Positions 1-7,468 of a DNA stretch of 11,028 nucleotides are shown here, in pieces (position 1 is the stretch's first letter; each line of letters opens with the position of its first letter). Below the pieces are notes generated by a model. It ran no database searches. It saw only the letters and a list, made by a program, of their open reading frames with translations, and was not told the origin of the DNA. Location of the stretch: contig NW_020169404.1 of assembly GCF_000988165.1 (NCBI RefSeq), forward strand, positions 1-11,028, written 5' to 3'. This DNA comes from Vairimorpha ceranae (taxonomy: Eukaryota; Microsporidia; Nosematidae). The translations under genes were made by a program, and so were the position numbers.

Positions 1-182
1 TGAAAATATTTTTTGAAAGATTAGAGGGCTCTCAGATTTTTTGGAAGAAGAAAAAAAAACTATTTTTTTTATTTTTTAAGTCTGTGACACATTTGTCTAC
101 AGATATTAGTTGGCTAATTTCCCCTTTAAAAGATATAATGGACGATATTGATAAAGAATATGAGCAGATTGAATGTAATTAA
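1..182 (+). CDS. 3' end of an unidentified protein gene (partial, runs off the left edge)
   Basis: A reading frame is open from the left edge to the TAA at 180-182 and encodes the last 59 residues or more. The fragment starts KIFFERLEG, has a run of five lysines followed by a hydrophobic stretch (LFFLFF), and ends in an acidic tail (DIMDDIDKEYEQIECN). Bases 1-2 are TG, so the preceding codon could even be an ATG just outside the window, but a longer upstream gene is equally possible. A CCCC at 121-124 lies before an in-frame ATG (138), which resembles the local initiator motif. A protein starting there would have only 14 residues, so I treat that as chance. I do not recognise the family. The amino-acid mix and codons such as GGC, CAG and TGG are more gene-like than the flanking DNA. 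Confidence 0.55.
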   Translation, partial: KIFFERLEGSQIFWKKKKKLFFLFFKSVTHLSTDISWLISPLKDIMDDIDKEYEQIECN

Positions 183-231
183 TATATTTTAAATTATTTA
201 TTAATTAATTTTTTGCAATTTTGTAACAAAC

Positions 232-247
232 CCACATCTGTATGTGG
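232..247. other. Short perfect hairpin downstream of the left-edge gene
   Basis: CCACAT and ATGTGG form a 6-base-pair perfect stem around the 4-base loop CTGT, 49 bases after the stop codon at 180-182. It could fold in the 3' UTR of the left-edge gene. There is no T-run behind it and no evidence of a terminator function, and it could be chance. Confidence 0.3.
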
Positions 248-385
248 TATAAAAAGCCATTTGAAATATAATTTTTTTATTTAAGTTTCTCATTATATAA
301 ATGGTTCTGTGAATGTTTCGTGGGATTTATTGTGTATTATGAAACTTGAAACTATAAATAAAATAATTTTTTTCTAAAAGCATAG

Positions 386-670
386 AAGCAAACAAAAAAC
401 AACTTCAAAAGGGTCACTTTCACAAAAAAGCACAAAGAGTGCGCAATAAAACATTTAGTAAGCACAAAAAAGTTTTATAATAGGGGAAGTAAATCAGCAA
501 GAAAATTCGGCGACGCTAAAAGCGTTCTAAAGTTCTATCTTCAATCTGGCCGCATCCCGCAACTTCACCCCACCGTATTATCTTATAACCGATTAAAAAA
601 AAATAAAATTTATAGTATAATTATAAGAATAAAAAAATACAGTTTAGAAAGAACAAATAAATCACTGTAA
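386..670 (+). other. ATG-less 94-codon open frame with a GC-rich core; possible gene relic
   Basis: Between the TAG at 383-385 and the TAA at 668-670 the frame stays open for 94 codons but has no ATG. The translation is strongly basic and lysine-rich. Its centre (roughly 500-590) uses GC-ending codons (GGC GAC GCT, GGC CGC ATC CCG, CAC CCC ACC), unlike anything nearby; the peptide there reads KFGDAKSVLKFYLQSGRIPQ. I do not recognise a family. Possible readings are a 5'-truncated gene, a transposon scrap or a chance open frame. An RNA gene on either strand is another option: a small hairpin (ACGCT-AAA-AGCGT, 513-525) lies in the same core. No start codon and no CCC motif precede it, so I do not call it a live CDS. 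Confidence 0.25.
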
Positions 671-1380
671 GATAAAGTTTATTTAAAATGTTTTGTACTG
701 AAGAAATTTGGTACTTTAAAATAATACTGAATTAGGATCTTTATTGTTTTGGGGGTTCTTAGCTTTCTGTAACAAATCTCTTACTAACCAGTTCACTATT
801 CAAATTTATTAATTTCTCTTGGATATTAAACAGGTAACGACCTCTTTTATCACAAGTTCTAAAATATTTTCAACAAAAAGCACATTTTATGCCTAAAACT
901 ATCAAAAAATGGCTATATTGTTTCTATTATATCCGTCGCTTTTTTTCATATCTAGCTAAAATTATATTTCCTTTTTGTAAGAATTAAATGTTTAATAAAA
1001 AAAATTAAAGAATTTTCAATTTTGGGAACCCCATTTTGATTAAGATTGAAATTTTTACATTTATTTATAAAAATACACTCTCTTTTATATAAATTTATAT
1101 TTTTGCTCTTATAAAAGATATATAGAAAAACAGTATTTGAAAACAAGGATACTGTTACATTTTGTTATTAGATAAACCCTTATTATTTAAAGTTCTTTTT
1201 ACTTTCAAACAAAAACAAAGACTCATTATATAATTTATTTAAACCTGCACATCAATGATGTCTAGTCTTATGTAAATTTGTTAAGAGCTGTGATACTCTG
1301 TATTGCACATTTCTTTAATAAATTCTGTTTGGTTTTTTAAAAGTAAAAAGATTTGCTTTAAAATTTTTTTCTAATTTTTA
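671..1380. other. Long AT-rich intergenic stretch without a supported gene
   Basis: I see only AT-rich, stop-rich sequence here. An open frame on the minus strand (952-1146) translates to low-complexity, Phe/Lys/Asn-rich sequence and lacks the CCC motif next to its start. A short minus-strand run of coding-like codons (762-869) has no start and matches nothing I can name. Confidence 0.5.
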
Positions 1381-1388
1381 TTATCCCC
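1381..1388 (+). promoter_or_regulatory. CCC-type initiator motif TTATCCCC before the 421-residue gene
   Basis: TTATCCCC ends one base before the ATG at 1390. The same octamer occurs before eS12 and, reversed, before the decayed secreted gene. A C-run immediately upstream of the start codon is the typical core promoter or transcription-start signal of microsporidian genes, and it implies a nearly leaderless mRNA. Confidence 0.7.
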
Positions 1389-1389
1389 T

Positions 1390-2655
1390 ATGAAAAACAC
1401 TCTAACTGAAAACAATTTGTCTAAGTTTACTGTCTTTAAAAATAACATTATAGAATTTTTATCTAAATTTAACATATCACTAGATGTCGATCTTATGTTA
1501 AGAGGCATCGATTTATCAGATAAATCTTATGAAGAAGTATTAGATAATTTTTTATTAAAATATTCTGATAAGTATAGAATTTTTACAGCGTTATATAATA
1601 AAGAATATCCTTATGATTTAGAACTTAATAAAAAAATAAATATACCTTTAGAAATTCTTTATACAGTAGAGTCAGAGAAGTTTTACGGGATTAAATTTAA
1701 AAAAATACAGAATAAAGCAATTGTTGATATTGTTACTACAAATAATATACTGTTAAAAGGGTTTGTAGTAGACATTAAATACGGTTTAGAATATTTTATT
1801 AACTTTTTAAATAGATCTAAACTTGAAATAGATGTTAAGTATTACAGTGACAACATTTCTAATATATTTGTTGTTATTAACCAACAAACTTCTCCATTTA
1901 TAAACAAAATAGTTTTATATGAAATATATAAAAAAATTAAAGGACATAAAGAAATTACACATCTAGCTGTTTATACTCAAGATATTAAAATAACTGTATT
2001 AAATAATAAACTGGTAGAAAACTTTTATTCTTCATTCAATTTAAGTGATATATCATATTGTATAAGAGAATATTTAGATAGAAATGGATTTTTTGTACAT
2101 TTTTCAACATTCTGTATAGATTGTATTTCTTATATTTTGTATTTGCAAAATAAAAGAAGTACTAATTATCTTAGAGATTTTCTTAATTTTAGATTTACTG
2201 GTTTTGTACTTAATAATGGTATGGAAGTAACAAGATCCGATGATAATAATATATTAGTTATTATAGATAATCTTAAATATACTGTTAGATATCCCAGTAC
2301 TGACATATTAAATAGATTAAAGTATTTAAATAAGGAAGTAATATTACAATACTACACCAATATTACTGTTTCGTATTATAAATGTAAGAATATTAATTCA
2401 CAACTGTGTTTAATCAATTATTCTGACTATGATATGGTACTTTCAAATATTTACGTGACAGGAAGTAAGAAAATACAATATTTAGAGGATAAAACACCTA
2501 GTGAAATATTTGAATATAAAGATTTACGGATGCATATATTATATAGTAAAGCTACACATACACTTTTAATTAAATTTAAAGAAAATATTAATAGAGATTT
2601 ATTTTACATGTATTTAATAAGTATTTGTAAATTTAATTACATGCTTATTCAATAA
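1390..2655 (+). CDS. Hypothetical protein, 421 residues, unknown function
   Basis: This is the longest open frame in the window and almost certainly real: the ATG follows TTATCCCC by one base, codon use is consistently AT-biased, and 421 codons are uninterrupted. There is no N-terminal signal peptide (MKNTLTENNLSKF) and no convincing membrane span, so a cytosolic or nuclear location is likely. The protein alternates charged helical-looking segments with beta-rich, Ile/Val/Tyr-rich stretches, for example around residues 112-140 (VDIVTTNNILLKGFVVDIKY) and 278-300. Cysteines cluster loosely near 241-245 (FCIDC) but form no clear zinc motif. I do not recognise the family. It may be a very divergent version of a conserved eukaryotic factor, as is common in this lineage, or lineage-specific. 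Neighbouring genes give no functional hint. Confidence 0.85.
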   Translation: MKNTLTENNLSKFTVFKNNIIEFLSKFNISLDVDLMLRGIDLSDKSYEEVLDNFLLKYSDKYRIFTALYNKEYPYDLELNKKINIPLEILYTVESEKFYGIKFKKIQNKAIVDIVTTNNILLKGFVVDIKYGLEYFINFLNRSKLEIDVKYYSDNISNIFVVINQQTSPFINKIVLYEIYKKIKGHKEITHLAVYTQDIKITVLNNKLVENFYSSFNLSDISYCIREYLDRNGFFVHFSTFCIDCISYILYLQNKRSTNYLRDFLNFRFTGFVLNNGMEVTRSDDNNILVIIDNLKYTVRYPSTDILNRLKYLNKEVILQYYTNITVSYYKCKNINSQLCLINYSDYDMVLSNIYVTGSKKIQYLEDKTPSEIFEYKDLRMHILYSKATHTLLIKFKENINRDLFYMYLISICKFNYMLIQ

Positions 2656-3078
2656 TATTATAGTATATTAGCTCTATTGCACAATTATATTGTGGTTTTT
2701 ATAATAAACAAAGCTAGAAATTGAGCATTTTACCTCTATTTTTAGAATAGGGAATTAAAAATATTTTTTTGATACGCTTTTCGCTGTGTAATTTTTTTAA
2801 ATAGATGTTAAAATTATATAATTTTTAGAATGGCTTATATATTAATTGAAAATAAATAATACTAGTTTTTTATTTGTTTACTGTTACTTTTTATGTTATG
2901 AATTACAGGTATTTAGTGAAAAAAAATATTTTAATAATTAGTTTATTTAACAAGACAATTATTAATATTTGTCTGAATTTTGTGTATTTTGACGAATACT
3001 TATGTTAATTTTAAATATAAATTTACAAATTTAATAATTAACAATATTTTTAAAAAATAAAATTAACACTTCAATTGT
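2656..3078. other. Intergenic AT-rich stretch between convergent genes
   Basis: This separates the 3' ends of two convergently transcribed genes, the 421-residue protein and the thioredoxin-like protein. I see no open frame, RNA gene or motif beyond A/T runs, and it presumably holds both 3' UTRs. Confidence 0.5.
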
Positions 3079-3417
3079 TTATTTAAAGTGAGTATTAATA
3101 AATTTTTCAAAATATTCCTCTCCTTTGTAACCTATTTCCATAATTTTCTTATTCATGTCCTTATCCACTACAATGTAAGTAGGGAAAGCTGTTAATCCAT
3201 ATTTCTCTCTACAAATATCCATATCCTTAAAATCAGGCTTTTTGAGATCAATGATTACAAACTCTTTTTCAGTATTATAGTTATCTAAAAACCTGCTTAA
3301 TTCTCGGCAAGGTGGACATTTAGTTGATCCAAAGATAAGTAAAACATCTTCGTTAAGTTTTTCTACATATGATTTTACTTTATCAAATGTTGTACAATCA
3401 CTCTTTCGTGTAAACAT
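3079..3417 (-). CDS. Thioredoxin-fold protein with CPPC active site
   Basis: This 112-residue protein is about the size of a single thioredoxin domain. The expected landmarks are visible: a core beta strand DVLLIFG (24-30), the redox motif C34-P-P-C37 at the start of a helix, a second strand FVIIDL (53-58), the cis-proline loop FPT with P79, and the strand YIVVDKD (81-87). The family reduces or exchanges disulfides through the two active-site cysteines. Unusually, the residue before the first cysteine is Lys (STKCPPC) rather than the Trp usual in thioredoxins, so partner choice or redox potential may differ. There is no signal peptide, so it probably acts in the cytosol. The start is supported by ACCC four bases upstream of the ATG. 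It is divergently paired with eS12 across 134 bases. A thioredoxin-like or glutaredoxin-like role cannot be separated by eye; the fold itself is secure. Confidence 0.88.
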   Translation of the reverse strand: MFTRKSDCTTFDKVKSYVEKLNEDVLLIFGSTKCPPCRELSRFLDNYNTEKEFVIIDLKKPDFKDMDICREKYGLTAFPTYIVVDKDMNKKIMEIGYKGEEYFEKFINTHFK

Positions 3418-3420
3418 TTA

Positions 3421-3428
3421 AGGGTTAA
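3421..3428 (-). promoter_or_regulatory. CCC-type initiator (TTAACCCT) of the thioredoxin-like gene
   Basis: Read on the minus strand the sequence is TTAACCCTTAAATG, placing CCC four bases before the start codon. The ten bases CCCTTAAATG are identical to those at the divergent eS12 start. Confidence 0.6.
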
Positions 3429-3539
3429 AATTTTAAAATTACCTAATACAATAGAAAACAATTAAAAACTGTAAAATATTGATTTTAATTGAATATTATC
3501 ATATAATGTTCATATTTTTAAATAAAAATTTTTGTTTTT

Positions 3540-3547
3540 TTATCCCC
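3540..3547 (+). promoter_or_regulatory. CCC-type initiator TTATCCCC of eS12
   Basis: TTATCCCC followed by TTAA sits directly before the ATG at 3552, preceded by a T-rich tract. It matches the octamer before the 421-residue gene, and it fixes the eS12 start at 3552. Confidence 0.7.
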
Positions 3548-3551
3548 TTAA

Positions 3552-3947
3552 ATGTCTGATGAAGAATATAAACCAATTGTAGAACAGCAGTATACACTCA
3601 GAGACGCACTTATACAGGCATGCAGGGCAGCACGCATCAGTAATAATCTTTCTAAAGGAGGCAGAGAGTGTGTTAGGGTACTGTGCGGAGGGAAAGCAAA
3701 GGTCGTTTTGCTTGCTAACGATTGTGAACCGAAAATCAAAGCCATTGCAACTTTCTTTTCTCAAAAGAATAAAATTCCAATTGTCACTATAGATGACAGA
3801 AAAGAACTAGGACGAATATTAAATTTTGAGAAAGTATCTTTGGGAGGTAAGGTTAGAAATAGTGGATGCGGAGTAGCATTGATCTCTGATTTTAACGAGA
3901 GGACCAAAGCTACTGATTTTATTATGAATGAGTTGGATATTAATTAA
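3552..3947 (+). CDS. RPS12: Small ribosomal subunit protein eS12 (RPS12)
   Basis: The 131-residue product has the length and sequence of eukaryotic eS12, a component of the 40S subunit belonging to the L7Ae/L30e RNA-binding superfamily. Diagnostic segments are the N-terminal helix [21 protein letters not shown] (about 16-36), the strand plus conserved loop [10 protein letters not shown] (51-60), and the core [16 protein letters not shown] (75-90) that corresponds to the conserved 'VDDNKKLGEW' region of animal and fungal eS12. It ends with the [10 protein letters not shown] strand and an acidic C-terminus. The gene is intronless as far as visible. Its GC content and codon choice (GCA, GGA, AGG, GTC, CGC) are richer than its neighbours, as expected for a highly expressed gene. 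The ATG lies four bases after TTATCCCC, which supports the start. It shares its upstream region with the divergent thioredoxin-like gene. Confidence 0.97.
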   Translation: MSDEEYKPIVEQQYTLRDALIQACRAARISNNLSKGGRECVRVLCGGKAKVVLLANDCEPKIKAIATFFSQKNKIPIVTIDDRKELGRILNFEKVSLGGKVRNSGCGVALISDFNERTKATDFIMNELDIN

Positions 3948-3979
3948 ATTATTCTTAAGTTTTATATCTTATTTCATTT

Positions 3980-4186
3980 TTATAATGTGTGCTTTATTTT
4001 TCGTATTTTTTTCCATTTATAAACGATAGTGACAAATGTATTTTGATGTACCATGTTTAACCTCAGTTTTCTAGTGATAGGTATGCTAAAAAAATATTGT
4101 TTTAACATTCCAAGGCGCCAAGATTTTTGTATTGTAGTTAAAATAATTCTGTTATTTATTATAAGCATCTTACAAAAAATACCCAT
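3980..4186 (-). CDS. Doubtful small basic ORF, 68 residues
   Basis: A 68-codon minus-strand frame converges on eS12 and ends 32 bases after its stop. CCC occurs 13 bases upstream of the ATG (4200-4202), farther than in the firm genes here. The product is very basic, with segments such as IPITRKLRLN and YKWKKIRKIKH, and a hydrophobic N-terminus (MGIFCKMLIINNRIILTT). I recognise no family. In DNA this AT-rich a frame of this length can arise by chance, so this is only a candidate; it could also be a transposon scrap. Confidence 0.22.
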   Translation of the reverse strand: MGIFCKMLIINNRIILTTIQKSWRLGMLKQYFFSIPITRKLRLNMVHQNTFVTIVYKWKKIRKIKHTL

Positions 4187-5336
4187 TAATTACTGTATTG
4201 GGTTTTGAAAAAGTAACAAACTTTTGAGATTGAAAATTACGCATTTATGAATTATTCTTGCATTAGGAAATTTGATGGAAAATAACTTGGGTGAATTTTT
4301 AAAAATATTTTTGGTAGAAATAAAAATATTTTTTACATTAAAAAATATTCTATTACGCTACGACAAACCATCGCACTACATTTTAGGTTAGATAATTAAA
4401 AAAATCAAATTGTTACTTTTATTTTAAATTAATATCTAAAAACTGACATAGTTTTTGAAAAATATGTTTAAAGAAAAAAACATTTTAGTGTTAAAAATTT
4501 TAACAATAATCTTTTTAAAATAAGACTAAGAAATAACTTCTTTTTAAAATGACACTAAGGAGGATTTCTTGTTTAAAATGTAAAAAAAAGAGAAAATTTT
4601 CCTTTTGAATATATTCGGCGCCTTTTAGTGATAAATGTTTTTTAAATTAAAAATTAATTATATTTTAATAGAATTAGTTAGTAACTAGTATAAAGTATAT
4701 TTTATATTCTAATGCAATAAAAACAACGGATTTAATTATATACATACTTTATTTAGAGTAGGTATTATTATTTTTTTAAATGACCAAAAACCATGTTGAT
4801 TAATTTTTTGTAATTTTATACCCCATTAAACTTTTATTATCAACAAATCTGTTTTCCTTTCTATTCTACACGAGCATAGAATATCGCTAAGTTACAACAC
4901 TTGCAGTCTCAATTTTTTTTTCTTGCAAGTAAGCCTTGTTTTTTTATTTTAAAATGTATTAATTTTATCTAATTAAACTTTTTATCTAAAGTACGTTTTA
5001 CAACAATGGAATATAAAAAACATGATATGTAAGGCCATTCACTAAATTTAAAATAGTATTTAGATTACATAACCGTTAAAAGATGTTAAATCGCGTCCAA
5101 CTTTCATTAAAAATAGAGTAGATTTTAATTTGATATTTAAATTATTAGTTGAATTAAATTTGAAGATATTTTTATAAATTCTAATAAATACAAAAACTTC
5201 TTGTTACAATTGACAAAAAATAGTAAAATAGTTCTAATTTTTAATAGAAAAATGACATTTAGTATTTTTATAATAATATTATTGTTATTTAACACTATAC
5301 TAATTTTTATACTAATTACAAAAGACTAATTTTTAT
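4187..5336. other. 1.1-kb AT-rich intergenic region
   Basis: No gene is supported here. Isolated GC-richer patches stand out near 4355-4385, at 4614-4622 (with GGCGCC, which also occurs near 4114) and at 4860-4935. The last patch holds two small inverted repeats: TATTCTA/TAGAATA (4862-4883, 8-base loop) and ACTTGCA/TGCAAGT (4899-4930, 18-base loop). These could be eroded mobile-element ends or an unrecognised RNA, but nothing shows either. Confidence 0.4.
4511..4570. repeat. Degenerate tandem duplication, two units of about 30 bases
   Basis: The units 4511-4539 and 4540-4570 both begin CTTTTTAAAAT and share ACTAAG at the same offset, matching at 18 of the first 20 positions before diverging. 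A weaker third start (TTTAAAATG) follows. The composition is low-complexity, so slippage is the likely origin. Confidence 0.45.
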
Positions 5337-6308
5337 TCACAAAAATAAATAGACAGTAATTCTGTTCAAATAATTCAAAACCAAACCAATGTATTGATCT
5401 TGAACCAGTTGCGCAAAATTTTTAATTACTGATTTTTTATGTATGCTTGTTGGGAAGGCAATTTTGTCCTCATTTATTTCAAAAGATCCACGTAAGCTTT
5501 CTATTCTTTCATTGAGTATTAAAATAAAAGATGATTCAAAGCTTTTATAACTGCCAATAAAAGATTTCTGATTTAAAATAATCATCATAAAGGCAGCATA
5601 TAATTTATGTTTTATTCCCTCCTTAAAACCTTTTTCTCCTTCACACAATGTTTTAAAGTCATAATCTTTTACATTTACACCTTGCAATCGTTTTTTTAAA
5701 AAAAACAATGCTAAAACATATTCTTTCTCGTTTTTAATATTTAAATGTTTTGGAATTATCTGTAAAGAATTAAACATATCATTGGCGCATTTATATAAAA
5801 AAATCGCAAATTTATTAATATGTTTTTTTTGTGCATCTTTTTCATTTTTTTCTTTTTTTAAAATTTTTCTTATTGTTTCGATTAACATCTCGTAAACGTA
5901 ATACTTTCTTAAACGACGGAATGCTTGATAAACGTATTTAAAATCGGTTTTTAACCTCCAAAATGCATGATCATTTTTTATTACATCGCTATTGTTTTTT
6001 GTTAAATCGCTATCATTTTTTATAATTTTTTGAATATTATTATCTATAAAAATTCTAAAATTTGTGTTCAAGGCTTCTTCGTTGCATTGGTAATTAAAAT
6101 TTGCAGAAAACAATAGTTTATACTTTAGCTTGCGACAGATTTTTTTAAATCTAGTACTTTCTTTTATCTTGTTATAACTACACAATAATTCGTTTTCAAG
6201 GGCGTTTAATGATTCACTACTAAAATGATTTAAACTTGACTCGATTTGATTTTCAATGGTAGACTTGCATATGTAAATAAATACAATTAGAGAAATTAAC
6301 TTTATCAT
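5337..6308 (-). CDS. Secreted hypothetical protein, 323 residues (intact member of a tandem pair)
   Basis: The N-terminus MIKLISLIVFIYICKS is a classical cleavable signal peptide with likely cleavage shortly after residue 15, so the protein probably enters the secretory pathway. The remainder is largely helical and rich in Lys, Asn and Ile, with no further membrane span and no family I recognise. Residues 97-113 hold a short heptapeptide repeat (KNDSDLT, KNNSDVI, KND). The mature region has several cysteines (43, 58, 75, 174, 222) that could form disulfides. The start is supported by CCC four bases upstream of the ATG. A homologous but decayed copy lies 1.16 kb upstream in the same orientation (7469-8226); the best-matching block is residues 183-210. 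This suggests a small lineage-specific secreted family of the kind that microsporidia expand by tandem duplication, possibly host-facing, though that role is inference. Confidence 0.82.
   Translation of the reverse strand: MIKLISLIVFIYICKSTIENQIESSLNHFSSESLNALENELLCSYNKIKESTRFKKICRKLKYKLLFSANFNYQCNEEALNTNFRIFIDNNIQKIIKNDSDLTKNNSDVIKNDHAFWRLKTDFKYVYQAFRRLRKYYVYEMLIETIRKILKKEKNEKDAQKKHINKFAIFLYKCANDMFNSLQIIPKHLNIKNEKEYVLALFFLKKRLQGVNVKDYDFKTLCEGEKGFKEGIKHKLYAAFMMIILNQKSFIGSYKSFESSFILILNERIESLRGSFEINEDKIAFPTSIHKKSVIKNFAQLVQDQYIGLVLNYLNRITVYLFL
5972..6025 (-). repeat. 21-base in-frame tandem repeat inside the secreted gene
   Basis: The units 5972-5992 and 5993-6013 match at 17 of 21 positions, and a partial third unit follows (6014-6025). 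Since 21 bases is seven codons, the repeat keeps frame and encodes KNxSD(L/V)(T/I). The equivalent region of the decayed paralogue (after DNIGDLDVI) has no such repeat, which points to expansion in the intact copy after duplication. Confidence 0.6.
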
Positions 6309-6312
6309 ATTA

Positions 6313-6320
6313 GGGTAGTA
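6313..6320 (-). promoter_or_regulatory. CCC-type initiator of the secreted gene
   Basis: On the minus strand TACTACCC is followed by TAAT and the ATG. The spacing of four bases is the same as in the thioredoxin-like and eS12 genes. Confidence 0.55.
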
Positions 6321-6739
6321 AATAAAACTTTTAGTTAATTAAAAAACAATTGTACAAAATTTAAAAATTAAAAATACAAAGTTTTTAGTGCAAAAATGTC
6401 TAAATTTTAATTTTGTTTATTTCCATAAATGGTAAGTTTATTATTAAAATTTAATTAATTAAATAATTTAAAAGTGTATAAAATTTTAAACTTTAGAAAT
6501 TTGTAAAAACAAAGTAATATGTTGTACTAATGGTTAATACTAAACTTTGTTACCTTACATTTTATTTAAAAACAAAAAAAATATAAAATTTATTTTGATT
6601 TTAATATATTAATACTAAGAAGTAACATATGCAACTGCTTTGTGTTATTAGCTTAAAAAAATATTTTGAGAACTTTTTATATTGAATTAATTGTCAATTC
6701 TTTTTCATGACTTTAAACTTAAAATTTGCCTGAGTGTGT

Positions 6740-6756
6740 CATTTTTTTTGTTGGGG
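6740..6756 (-). promoter_or_regulatory. Orphan CCCC-ATG element with only a 7-codon frame
   Basis: On the minus strand GATTCCCC is followed ten bases later by an ATG (6740-6742), but the frame stops after seven codons at 6719-6721. It has the layout of the local start motifs without a gene behind it. It may be the promoter of a gene lost by decay, or chance. Confidence 0.2.
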
Positions 6757-6808
6757 AATCTAAAAGTAAAAGCGTATTTTGATAATTTTCTAAAATTATT
6801 TGTCATTT

Positions 6809-6964
6809 ATGTCTATAAATAACCCAAGACTCCACTGTAAGGTAAAATCGGGAGCATTAAACTATATTTTAGAACGTCATGAGTATCAGAATAAGAATAA
6901 AACTATAAATAGTAAGATTAATCTAAAAAAGAATAATAGTGTGGTATCACACTCACCGGAATAA
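6809..6964 (+). CDS. Possible small protein, 51 residues
   Basis: An ATG at 6809 opens a 51-codon frame ending at TAA 6962-6964; an in-frame stop lies 18 bases upstream. The first half (NPRLHCKVKSGALNYILERH) uses a more gene-like codon set than the surroundings, and the second half is Asn/Lys-rich. No CCC motif precedes the ATG, and I recognise no family. GTAAGT at 6966-6971, just past the stop, resembles a 5' splice site, but no matching acceptor or continuing frame is evident. This is a weak candidate or a gene scrap. Confidence 0.22.
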   Translation: MSINNPRLHCKVKSGALNYILERHEYQNKNKTINSKINLKKNNSVVSHSPE

Positions 6965-7468
6965 TGTAAGTTAAAATTTATTTAATTATTTTCTGTAGTT
7001 CTAATAATAAAAATAAATATTTATAGTAAAATAAATTAAAACAATTGATATATGGTAAATTATACCACAATTAGGTAAAATATCTTAGTTTTCTTTCAAC
7101 AAATCAGGAGATAAGAGTACTGGCATTTTTAATTAATTTTTATTCTTATACAAAAAGTAAATTAAGTTATAAATTCTTTATGTATTCGGCTCAAAATTTA
7201 ATAAAATACTTTTATTTACATTTAAATATTTTATATATTTTAACATGTTAAAAAGCCCTTAAAATATATCTAATTTACATTTCGGAAGGCAAATTATTTT
7301 TTTAAAAGTTCTTATAAAAACACTAGAAATGAATTTAAAATATTTATTTACAATTTTGTCACCTAAAAAATAAATTCTATTTTTTATAGATTTGATGTGG
7401 TCAATTTACACAGACCGAATATTTAGTAAATTAAGACAAAAAGTTCACTAAATAACTAATCCTATATT

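Larger units (their letters stand above)
6321..7468. other. Spacer of about 1.1 kb between the tandem secreted copies
   Basis: This is AT-rich sequence holding one weak plus-strand ORF (6809-6964) and one orphan CCCC element (6753-6756, minus strand), listed separately. I found no further recognisable copy of the secreted gene in it. Confidence 0.4.

Noticed and set aside
121..182. CCCC plus ATG giving a 14-residue ORF
   Set aside because: It lies in frame inside the 3' end of the left-edge open frame, so the motif is probably coincidental.
762..869. Minus-strand run of 36 coding-like codons (RTCDKRGRYLFNIQ region), possibly a transposase scrap
   Set aside because: Flanked by stops, too short, no start and no match firm enough to name a family.
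952..1146. 64-codon minus-strand ORF
   Set aside because: Low-complexity Phe/Lys/Asn/Ile composition, no CCC motif at the start and no recognisable family; expected by chance in DNA this AT-rich.
3540..3764. Two overlapping minus-strand ORFs opposite eS12
   Set aside because: Antisense shadows of a securely identified ribosomal protein gene.
6500..6516. 17-base repeat TTTGTAAAAACAAAGTA shared with 10688-10704
   Set aside because: A rough estimate for DNA of this base composition makes one such match in 11 kb unsurprising, and it is a simple A-rich near-palindrome.
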